Positions 46,356 through 55,795 of a stretch of 64,000 nucleotides of DNA are shown one piece after another; positions within the stretch are counted from its first letter, which is position 1; the number at the start of each line of letters is the position of its first letter. The translations under genes were made by a program, and so were the position numbers. The notes beneath the pieces are model-generated. The model ran no database searches. It was not told the DNA's origin and saw only the letters and a program-made list of their open reading frames with translations. This stretch comes from Trichoplax sp. H2. Taxonomy: Eukaryota > Placozoa > Uniplacotomia > Trichoplacea. The stretch covers positions 124,001 through 188,000 of the forward strand of contig NOWV01000145.1 in assembly GCA_003344405.1 (NCBI GenBank), in the 5' to 3' direction.

Positions 46356-48365
46356 CTAACTGGATCGCAACCGTTTTAATTTGGCAAGGGTAGACCTCTT
46401 CAAAAGTGTTTTGTTATTTTGTAGAATCTGATAGAGTAAGTCAGTATAGGGTATTATCTGTTCTTTATAATTATTAATAATATTGATTATAAGGGTAATA
46501 AAATTAGTTGATGATGCCATATCTAAAGCATTTTGATATAGTATTGATAATAATTCTAATATTGTTTTCGAGTCGAGTTTAAGGCGCTTTTGAATAATAC
46601 CTTGGATAACGATATAATGATTTTCATCCCATTTTGATTTATTGGTGTTGTTATGGTGTTTTTGGATAATTTGAGTTAAGAAATAGAAGCAATTATCTTG
46701 ACTGAATGATGTTTCTATTAATGTTTTGATTAATTCTACTTGTGCAGGCTGAAGTTCATTATTCCATAATTGCAGACAACAACCGTCTATAAAAGGTTCT
46801 GAATATCGTTTTAAAAAGCATTCAATGCAATAGAAAAGTTCGCGAGGAGCTGAACTATTTAGTACTGACAAGTGTGGATAGATGGATAGTTGACAAAAAA
46901 TACGACAGTTGTCTAAGTTTGCGTTGAGATCATGATAGCAGTATAGACGGGAAATGGTAGCCAATTTTTCTAAGCTAACCTGATTCAATTGAATTTGTTG
47001 GCATATTATTTGCATTTCATCAAATGAGCTGGTAAGAAATGAGATGAAGCTGTCCTGATAGTCAGGTTCATCCATTTTCTGGATCAAAATTTCGTTTTCA
47101 TACATTAATAATTCTTTTAATTTTTCGCACACATCACTGATGTTTGACCTAGCGACACTGTCGTCTTCTGCCTTGTTTATGGCAATCATAGTCTCTTGAT
47201 TACTTCTTTTGCTATCATTATCTTGACTGTCTACATCACTATCCATCGTCGGAGCTTTTCTTTTATGTGACGTAGTATTTGGGAATGGGTTCCCTGATAA
47301 TTCGGCTTGAAATTTAGCATCGGTTTGTAGAGGTTGATTGTAAGCAATCACTGCAACCTCTCGATCATGATAATCACTATTATTGAAACGGTCTGGAGTA
47401 CTTCTACTAGTTTGATCGCTTGCATTGAATTGAACAGAATCGCTGTGATCCATGTTGTCACGGCTAGCACCATCTACAGTCCGAATATCATCAGTAGTAG
47501 AATTAAGCAACTGTATTTGAGGACCAACGGTCTTTAAAGTATTACAAATTTGAGCTGAGTCATTTTTAAAGTGACTGGATAAACAGTTCTTTTCCATTTC
47601 CAACATTGACATTGTTAAATAATTATTGCTCGAGGAAAGAGTTCTTTTGTCAATATCACATTTTAGCATCCGCACGAACATGTTACTCCAGCTATCCGTT
47701 AGATGATGCTTGTTTAAAGAATCGACCAAATGAATTAAATACTCTGAATGAACAGCGTAATAATGACGATGGATATAATATAAAAGGCTACGTTGGACAT
47801 GTAATGGCAGCCAAAGTAGGACCGGCAGGCTAAATGTATATGAATAAATGAATGAATAATGGAATGAATCAATTCATTAGACGGGTATGCATACTCGTAT
47901 AAGCCAACACTCGTACGTACAGTAATTTCCAATTCTACGTACAGTATATTATTCCTGCAAAAGTCACTCCATCAATGCATTTCATTTGTAAAAACCTTAC
48001 TGAACTATTTGTGTATAGAACTAAAAGCTATCGTTATACCGTATAAATTGCTCTACATTTCTCCTCTAGTATCGTGGATTTTAAAATATTGTTGTACAGT
48101 GGAATCATTGGTTTTACCTGTGCGATTGAGGACATGCAGGATGTTGCATGAGTGCTTTCACTAGAGCATTCCAGTCCAAGCCTGTTTTATCGTGATATTC
48201 ATTTAGCCATTTTTCGATTTCATTACTGTATGGAGAATTCTTCTCGGCTGAATACGAAAGCAACTGATGCCAGGGTTGAGGAAACTGATTTAGGATATCT
48301 TCAAGGCTGACGATATTAGCCTTGACGTTTGGATTCTTATCGTCTCTTGCAATAGAATGGGACAT
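46356..48365 (-). CDS. FANCE: FANCE-like Fanconi anaemia core-complex protein, two exons
   Basis: Exons 48118-48365 and 46356-47829 join in phase (…CACAG / C…) to 573 residues; human FANCE is 536. FANCE links the Fanconi core ubiquitin ligase to FANCD2 in interstrand-crosslink repair. The N-terminal part matches human FANCE in pattern: GLDWNALVKAL against FDWGRLLEAL, then LPVLLWLPLHVQRSLLYYIH against [20 protein letters not shown]. The middle is S/D/N-rich with a basic HKRKAP cluster near 270, as in the human linker. The helical C-terminal domain is about 313-573. Its best match is WDENHYIVIQGIIQKRLKL, followed by NNYKEQIIPYTDLL and LLKRSTLAKLKRL, against human WTDETLAVIQALLERQVEM and its C-terminal helices. 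The start at 48365 is the ATG after a TACTGTA-rich leader; an in-frame upstream ATG at 48422 adds 19 unlikely residues. Divergent, so orthology needs confirming. Confidence 0.78.
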
Positions 48366-48550
48366 GCCGACAATGCAGTATACTGATATACAGTACAGTG
48401 ATAATCCGCTCGGTCCTATCACTGTTACTCAAGATAACTGACCATATTGACTGTTAGCCTAATCCACAAATGGATCGATTACACGATGATGTTGGCCATC
48501 AGAGACGATTTCCAACTGGCCCAATGGCGATGAGCTTGATGAAATAAGAT

Positions 48551-48569
48551 GGGGGGAGGGAGGGGAGGG
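48551..48569 (+). promoter_or_regulatory. G-quadruplex-type motif upstream of FANCE
   Basis: GGGGGGAGGGAGGGGAGGG has four runs of at least three G with single-base loops. It lies about 190 bases upstream of the FANCE start; in gene sense the coding strand is C-rich. Such a run is rare in this AT-rich window. A regulatory role is inference only. Confidence 0.5.
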
Positions 48570-48639
48570 CAAGGTCTCAGACTCTCCATGGCTACTGAGT
48601 GTAATGTCTACAGTGTACAGTACGTCTTCCGATGGATTG

Positions 48640-48684
48640 AAAATACTGTACCGTACAGTACTGTACAGTACTGTACAGTATTTT
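48640..48684. repeat. 45-bp near-perfect palindrome built of TACTGTAC units
   Basis: The two 22-bp arms (48640-48661 and 48663-48684) are reverse complements except at two positions, around one central base. They begin AAAATACTGTAC and end GTACAGTATTTT. A further GTACTGTACTGTACACTGAGTGTACAGTAC run follows at about 48700-48730. It lies about 275 bases upstream of the FANCE start. Confidence 0.8.
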
Positions 48685-48779
48685 CTGCAAGCTGCGGACT
48701 GTACTGTACTGTACACTGAGTGTACAGTACCTTGCAGCCATTTTGGTCAATATTAAATAATGAATTAATTAATTAATTC

Positions 48780-49360
48780 AATAAATGTGGAAAAAGACAA
48801 ACAAGATATCACAGGCTTGCAATAGACAGAACAGTGCTGTAAGATGTTGTTATGGCCAGGTAACTGGCATGCAGAGCTCAATACAGTATCTATTTTTTTC
48901 TTTTCCGATTTCCCGGTGCAAGTGCTAGAGTGCGTGCATTGAGCTACTTGTGCTATGTTGCACGCCATTAAATAAATGAGAAAAAAAGACAAACAAGATA
49001 TCACAGGCTTGCAAATTGCAATAGACAGTACAGTACTGTAAGATGTTGTTATGGCCAGGTAACTGGCAAGCAGAGCTCAATACAGTATCTATTTCCCGGT
49101 GCAAGTGCTAGAGTGCGTGCATTGAGCTACTTGTGCTATGTTGCACGCCATTAAATAAATGAGAAAAAAAGACAAACAAGATATCACAGGCTTGCAAATT
49201 GCAATAGACAGTACAGTACTGTAAGATGTTGTTATGGCCAGGTAACTGGCATGCAGAGCTCAATACAGTATCTATTTTTTTCTTTCCCTATTTTCCGGTG
49301 CAAGTGCTAGAGTGCGTGCATTGAGCTACTTGTGCAATGTTACACGCTCATTGACGCCTG
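48780..49360. repeat. Tandem array, three copies of a 183-192 bp unit
   Basis: The block GACAAACAAGATATCACAGG begins at 48796, 48988 and 49171. Each copy continues with AGATGTTGTTATGGCCAGGT, a TACAGTATCTATTT stretch, CGGTGCAAGTGCTAGAGTGC and TTGAGCTACTTGTGC. The second copy lacks a T-rich stretch present in the others. Identity is high, so amplification is recent. Confidence 0.9.
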
Positions 49361-49439
49361 TTTACGATGGATTGAGTTTTACACAGTGGCGTTAGCAGGC
49401 TTTCTGACTCTCATGGCGTACGTTGACTAGTATTGACAG

Positions 49440-49860
49440 TCCGGGGGGAGGACTTGTAGGAAGAGGAGAAAGAGCTGCTTTCTCTCCTGATTTGCGTGAT
49501 ACTATAGCTTGTAAAATTGTCGTCCGACTTGCGGACAGAGACAACGGACGGATAATCGGATCAGTTGTAGCCAGTCGTGCGTGATACTGTAGCTTGTAAA
49601 ATTGTCGTTCGGCTCCTGCCTGCGGACAGACAAGGCAGACGGATGGACTCATTTGCCTTGATAGGATTGATTTCAGTTTTAGCGTGTCCGCGATACTGTA
49701 ACTTGTAAAACTGTCAGACCGAGCGGACGGGTGGATCAGTTTTAGTCTGTCGTGCTTCATACTGAAGCTTGTCAAATTGTCGTCACTCGGACAAGGCAGA
49801 TGGATGGACTCAGTATTTGGCTTGCTAGGATGATTGCTATTGTACAGTGTACACAAGGTC
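49440..49860. repeat. Degenerate tandem array, about four copies of a 70-110 bp unit
   Basis: The core GATACTATAGCTTGTAAAAT recurs near 49497, 49583, 49691 and 49759, each followed by TTGTCG-like sequence and GCGGACAGA/GGACGGATGG elements. The 161-codon minus-strand frame across it is repeat-derived and resembles no protein I know. Confidence 0.75.
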
Positions 49861-49980
49861 ATTGAATGGCCAGACATCGTCTAACCTGGACTACAATCAA
49901 ATGCCGACAAGAAATCATTTTGTCTTGCTAATGCAATTTTGATGGCCTTGTATAGCAATAGGGACGATCCAATCCATTTT

Positions 49981-50570
49981 AAGTCTCTCTTCTCAACATT
50001 CCAATCCTCTTATTGATAGGCAACATCGATCATCGCCTTCGTCGCTTGAACATCAGGAGAAAAGCGTGATAACATATCGTTCATCGATCAAGTAAAACTA
50101 CTTGTCATCGAGTTGATATTATTGAATGAATTTAGAACTAATTTCAATGCATGAAATGCATGAAGAATTGTAGTCAAGTCTCTCTTCTCAACCTTCCAAT
50201 TCTCTCTTATTAATAGGCAACATCGATCATCGCCTTGGCCGCTTGAACATCAGGAGAAAAGCGTGATAACATATCGTTCATCGATCAAGTCAAACTACTT
50301 GTCATCGAGTTGGTATTATTGAATGAATTCAGAATTAATTTCAGTGCATGAAATGCATGAAGAATTGTAGTCAAGTCTCTCTTCTCAATCTTCCAATTCT
50401 CTCTTATTGATAGGCAACATCGATCATCGCCTTCGTCGCTTGAACATCAGGAGAAAAGCGTGATAACATATCGTTCATCGATCAAGTCAAACTACTTGTC
50501 ATCAAGTTGGTATTATTGAATGAATTCGGAAGTAATTTCTATGCATTTTATGCATGAAGAATTGTAGTTA
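49981..50570. repeat. Tandem array, three copies of a 195-197 bp unit
   Basis: Copies begin AAGTCTCTCTTCTCAA at 49981, 50176 and 50373. Shared blocks include GGCAACATCGATCATCGCCT, GAAAAGCGTGATAACATATC and ATGCATGAAATGCATGAAGA. Only a few bases differ between copies. Confidence 0.92.
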
Positions 50571-52594
50571 ATACTTCGCCATTCGTTCTCGTCGACAAGG
50601 ACACTGGTAGAAAACGTGTCTACAGAAGGTGATCAACATCGATCACACTGGTGCAATAGTTGATTAGTGTGACAACAGTGAACAACCCACTATTTGCTGT
50701 ACAATATTTTCATTCCTGCATGGTACGCAGTCAAGGAAAATTCCAATTCTTCCCATCATTACTGCACTCCGTAGGACAAAGAAAAACTGTCATATTCGTA
50801 TCGACTTTGATCGACTGGATTCCAATCCGACGCTGTTCAAATTCAATTTCCATCCCATCAACGTGTGCAGTCGTGCTGAACGACAATTCATTTTCAATCC
50901 CTATATAGACTGTACAAATAAATTCAATATAGTGGCATATCGTGAATTGAAATTCAATTCAAATAGTTGGAACCTGATCAATGTGTCAAGATATCACGAT
51001 CAATTAGTTGGTTGACTACGGGATTGCATTCATTCTATACATGATAGACGTCATTAGTGACTCATTACTCATCAAAGCGGCATCTTCAATTAATTAATAA
51101 TACTTGATTATCGTCTTCAACCTTAAGGTACAGTACAACGACACCATCTCAATTTCACTATCATCCAACGTGCTGATTGCCAAATAACAGGTGAGATAAG
51201 TAGACTGAAATTTTAAAATGCCGCACTAGCTAAACAGACGTTCAGTATCCATCCCTTGTCGAGATGACCAGTTACTTATCTAGGACGAGAACGATAAAAA
51301 CTGATTTCCCTCCCCCCCATCATTCAACTTGGATCAGTTTAAACAAATGCCTTGAACGGACACACTCTACTAGCACTGTCATCTTTCTAAGGAGAAATAG
51401 GTATAATCGTAATTGATCCTTCTTTGCATCCTTACTTGCATTACATAGAACGACATTTGATTGTAGTCTAGTCCATGATGACAATGTGGCCGTCACTCCT
51501 TATATCGATGACCAAAACTTACTTTAATTACGCTAAAAGTCTTCAACTACTCTTAAATAACTGTCAAATGGATGTACGTATTCCAATTACATACATTAAT
51601 TATCCTTCATCATGCAATATTATCGTGCCAATAAAGTAGATTACTTGCAATTTTTCTACCATTATTTGCCCTATTCTATTTTATTCATAGCATTGATATA
51701 AATTAGTTATGTTAATTAAACGCAATAAGACGACGGCCAAACAATCCATACTGTGGCTCGATACCATGGCGTAAATGAAGAATGTAAATGTTACTTTGTC
51801 GTCGCCCTCTGTAAACATTGTCTACAGTGATGCGATTGAAACAATTTCTTTCTTGTTTCATTTCGACAAAAAAGGCGCTCAGCTACGATAGAGGATCCCA
51901 TTCAATTTTGTTGCTTTCCTATTTCTCGACGAGCTAGAGATTTAACAGTTTTTTCGTCAAACACTCAACTCGTATATTAGTCTTGACAGAAATACCTCGT
52001 CATTGTCGTACTTACTAAATAGATCCATTAGTCACAGTAGTTAGACAATCTTAAGTACACAAAAATCCTGATGTTGTCAATAAAGCACAGCGTCATCAAG
52101 GCCCTACAAGAATCGATATTGTAATACGTTATTAACTTAATAAGTTATTTGATTCCAACATAATTCTCAAATTGACTACGTTATTGATTTCATCCAATAT
52201 TCATACCAATGTCCAATCTTAACCTACTGTATTTCAATATCCTTGTCATTATTCGTTCATCTCGTATCATAGTTACATCCACGATTGAAAGAAAGAAACG
52301 TGACATGAATTATGCATTCTACTTGACAGTTTCGTACATAATGTGGGATCTTCACAAAAGCTTTATGCATATTTAGTACATGACTCCATCCACTGGTTTG
52401 GGGCTTTAATATCAATAGCATCAATATTGACTTAGTCGCATTTTTTTCCTACTGTACCGGTCAGATTATAGAGAATTGTATGTGTGATTAACTACAATTT
52501 CACCGCACAGACGGCATGGAGCTACAAGGTTATAAGTAAATATCGGTATAGAACTGTTGTATAATTGTGATTATAAAGAAAATAGGAATCAATG
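50571..52594. other. Unique sequence between tandem arrays, no gene recognised
   Basis: A frame at 50660-50908 has no recognisable content or splice context. A C-run lies near 51308-51318. No exon or RNA gene is seen. Confidence 0.45.
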
Positions 52595-53045
52595 GACCAC
52601 TAATAGACGCTCAAAGTTTGCCCTGCCCTTCTTAATGTATTCTCCAATAAATTTTATTTTATTGAAGAGGTGCTAAACTAACAGATAGACAATTCCTTAC
52701 TGGATTACTTCTTACTTAACGGATCATCCTTACACACAGCTTTACTTCGGCCCACTAATAGACACTCAAAGTTTTGCCCTGCTCTTCTTAATGTATTCTC
52801 CAATAAATTTATTGAAGAGGTGCTAAAGTAATAGATAGACACTTCCTTACTGGATCACTTCTTACTTAACGGATCATCCTTATATACAACTTTACTTCGA
52901 CTCACTAATAGACGCTCAAAGTTTTGCCCCTGCCCTATTTAATGTATTCTCCAATAAATCTTATTGAAGAGGTGCTAAACTAACAGATAGACACTTCCTT
53001 ACTGGATCACTTCTTACTTAACGGATCATGCTTACATACAACTTT
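52595..53045. repeat. Tandem array, three copies of a 149-155 bp unit
   Basis: CACTAATAGACGCTCAAAG or a close variant starts near 52598, 52753 and 52903. Each copy continues with CTTAATGTATTCTCCAATAA, TTATTGAAGAGGTGCTAAA and TTAACGGATCATCCTTA. The array ends about 220 bases before the carboxypeptidase start codon. Confidence 0.9.
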
Positions 53046-53175
53046 ACTTCAAGTACCTGCTACATTAACTATATTAGCCTGTCATAGATAATTATAATTA
53101 CATGCTACACGATATTAACTTTACATGAACTATATACGTATATACAGTATATGTTACGACCAAAACCCGATATTC

Positions 53176-53195
53176 GGCCAATACACGTATTGGCC
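53176..53195. promoter_or_regulatory. 20-bp palindrome upstream of the carboxypeptidase gene
   Basis: GGCCAATAC and GTATTGGCC (9-bp arms) flank the two bases AC. It lies about 75 bases before the start codon. It has the form of a dimeric factor site or cruciform; no specific factor is assigned. Confidence 0.35.
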
Positions 53196-53268
53196 CGTAA
53201 TATTTACCTATTATATGATATTAAGCAATGTGAGTGACTGAATTTTTTTTCCAAAACTAGAATCGACC

Positions 53269-54594
53269 ATGGGATGGGCAACAACTCCTAAACCGTGGCT
53301 TCTCTTGGTAATATTAATGTGGTGGTCTACCTATACTTTCAATCAAGCCCAAGGCATACAATCGCCTGAATTTGACTATCATCATTACCAGGAAATGTTG
53401 ACATTCTTACAAAGTTTACAACATCAACATCCATCGATATCGCACCTTTACGATATTGGTCGATCTGTTCAAGGCCGTCGACTTTTAGTTTTAGCAATCG
53501 GTATAAATCCAAACCAACACGTACCTGTCAGGCCTGAATTTAAATACGTAGCGAATATGCACGGCAATGAAGCTGTTGGCCGTGAAATGTTATTACATTT
53601 AGCGAAATATTTGTTAAATCATTACAATATTATCGATGATATAACTCAATTGCTGAATACAACTCGTATCCACATTATGCCATCGATGAATCCTGATGGT
53701 TTCGAAATAGCAGTCCAAGGCCATTGTACAGGTACTCAGGGTCGCTATAATGCCAATTATAAAGATCTTAATCGTAATTTTGATGATCCATACTTAGAAA
53801 GGAAGGAATCTGTTCAGCCTGAAGTCTCTGCTATAATGGATTGGATCAAAAAGATTCCCTTCGTCTTATCGGCCAATCTACATGGCGGCACATTAGTCGC
53901 AAATTATCCCTACGATAGTGTCAAACCTCATCTTATTCACCAAAATATTTATAGTCGATCACCAGATGATGATGTTTTTATCCAGTTATCTAAAGTTTAC
54001 GCTAATAATCATCTTCTTATGCATTATGGCCAACCTAATTGCTCTGATAATCCCAGTGAACAATTTCCCAACGGTATTGTTAATGGAGCAAAGTATTATC
54101 CAATATTTGGTGGTATGCAAGATTACGTCTACCTGAATTCTAATGGGATGGAAATCACCTTAGAATTAGGTTGTTGCAAATATCCTAATAGCAAACAATT
54201 ACCTGAATTATGGCAAGAAAATCGTCCTGCATTAATTGCGTATATTCAAGCAATTCATCTTGGAATCAAAGGATTTGTTACAGATGCAAATGGTAAAGGC
54301 ATCGCTAATGCAGCTATCCAAACCGATCATAGAGAACATGTAGTGCGAACCGATCGCTCTGGTGATTACTGGCGAATATTATTACCAGGAAGATATAATT
54401 TCACAATCTCAGCTGATGGCTATCCAACAGTAAAGAGATCGATAATTGTTCCAAAATACCAACAATCAAAATTCTCTGCAATGGCAGTTAATTTCACTTT
54501 ATCGAATTCAGCATATACTTATAATACTCGTTCTACTCCCGGTATTATGAGTATTATTATTTGTGCTTTGTTTAGTTTACTATGGTCAGTTTAA
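53269..54594 (+). CDS. CPM: Carboxypeptidase M-like metallocarboxypeptidase, probably GPI-anchored
   Basis: A single 441-residue frame encodes an M14 N/E-subfamily carboxypeptidase, which removes C-terminal (typically basic) residues from peptides. A signal peptide covers about 1-29. The catalytic domain, about 36-332, shows zinc ligands H98 and E101 (MHGNEAVGRE) and H205 (NLHGG), MNPDGFE, the substrate-carboxylate site DLNRNF (167-171), and the catalytic Glu E299 in EITLELGCCKYP. The transthyretin-like domain follows (LGIKGFVTDANGKGI, to about 412). The C-terminal hydrophobic tail (about 425-441) suggests GPI anchoring, as in CPM. The CCKYP and HLGIKG stretches favour CPM over CPD, CPE or CPN. 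The start is preceded by GACC and followed by G, a strong context. A T-rich tract and CTAG acceptor (53250-53260) just upstream suggest an intron in the 5' UTR. The coding region has no intron, unlike every other complete gene here. Confidence 0.92.
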   Translation: MGWATTPKPWLLLVILMWWSTYTFNQAQGIQSPEFDYHHYQEMLTFLQSLQHQHPSISHLYDIGRSVQGRRLLVLAIGINPNQHVPVRPEFKYVANMHGNEAVGREMLLHLAKYLLNHYNIIDDITQLLNTTRIHIMPSMNPDGFEIAVQGHCTGTQGRYNANYKDLNRNFDDPYLERKESVQPEVSAIMDWIKKIPFVLSANLHGGTLVANYPYDSVKPHLIHQNIYSRSPDDDVFIQLSKVYANNHLLMHYGQPNCSDNPSEQFPNGIVNGAKYYPIFGGMQDYVYLNSNGMEITLELGCCKYPNSKQLPELWQENRPALIAYIQAIHLGIKGFVTDANGKGIANAAIQTDHREHVVRTDRSGDYWRILLPGRYNFTISADGYPTVKRSIIVPKYQQSKFSAMAVNFTLSNSAYTYNTRSTPGIMSIIICALFSLLWSV

Positions 54595-55539
54595 ATATTC
54601 GAAAAAAATCCTATGTATTATGAAAATTATATCTACTATCGTGTGCTTTTCATAATGATTTAATATTGCATCGATATTATATTTTATCCTTTGCGCAATA
54701 TCGACTGGATAAATTGTAAACAATCCCTTTTTTTCATACTGTATTACACTCTTTTATCCACATTAGTTATTTATCCCTTACATTTATCATATCGATTCTT
54801 AATTTTTTTGATATAATATTCACACTTAGTGAATCCTTGTAAAAATGTATACGTTTTTTTAAATTTTATTTTGAATAATGGTTTTCGGAGAGTAGAAAAG
54901 TTGTATTAATTGCTAGTATCTTTCTATCATATTCTTTAGTTATTACAGAAAATGTTATTAATATTTATCTATCATAAAAAATGGATTTTTTATATATATG
55001 TCACGGTATATACTGAATTGTAATTTTGTACAGGGAGTAAAGGCCTGACTAAAATATCAGAGTTTGTAATAGATCAACATTGTGTGGTGTTTCAACGATA
55101 GCAAACTTTCTATTTTAAATAAGTAGATAAGGACATAATTCTGCATATTGTTGACTTCTATATTATTGTTATTAAAGTTTATCTAAAGATATCGAGAAAT
55201 CTTGCTAGTGTTCTTTAACAAGCTGTAGCAGCATCAATCATTTTATGAATTTTCGTCATTATTTTAATTAGAAGAAAAAGAGCATAAATGTCTGTTTTTA
55301 CAAATTAGACAGGATTTATACACATACGTTCATTATATGTGCAAATTACGAGTATAGCACGGATGAATGTTACGATATTATCTCATTACCTAATCAACAA
55401 TTTCGCGTCGATTAATATTTGATATCAAAGAAGGATCAATTTTAAAAGTTACCATTATATCCGTATAAAATCAACTTACTAGGCTAAGCTGATTTATTCC
55501 GAATAGAATTCATAATATCGGTCTATCACTTATCGAGCA

Positions 55540-55795
55540 TGAAAAATAACAGTAGATGCATATCATTTTGTTGTGAGCATTGAAAGACTATAATAAGATA
55601 GCATCATAGGTTGGAGCAAAGTTAAAATCATGCTATAAATTAGATAGTAATTAATGTATATATTTCATCTATAAAGTATGAAAGTAACTGTAAATTTATA
55701 TCATTTTGTCGTGAAGAGCTATTAAAAGACTATGATAAGATAGCATCATAGGTTAGAGTAAAGTTAAAGTCATGCTATAAATTGGGTAATAATGT
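55540..55795. repeat. Two-copy tandem repeat, 138-bp unit
   Basis: TATCATTTTGTTGTGA at 55561 recurs as TATCATTTTGTCGTGA at 55699. Both copies contain GATAAGATAGCATCATAGGT or a one-base variant, then AAAGTTAAA-TCATGCTATAAATT. Confidence 0.8.

Noticed and set aside
47735-47932. 65-codon minus-strand frame with a transmembrane-like end
   Set aside because: It is the wrong frame of FANCE exon 2; the frame spliced from 48118 matches FANCE through this stretch.
49392-49877. 161-codon minus-strand frame
   Set aside because: It runs across a degenerate tandem array and resembles no protein family I know.
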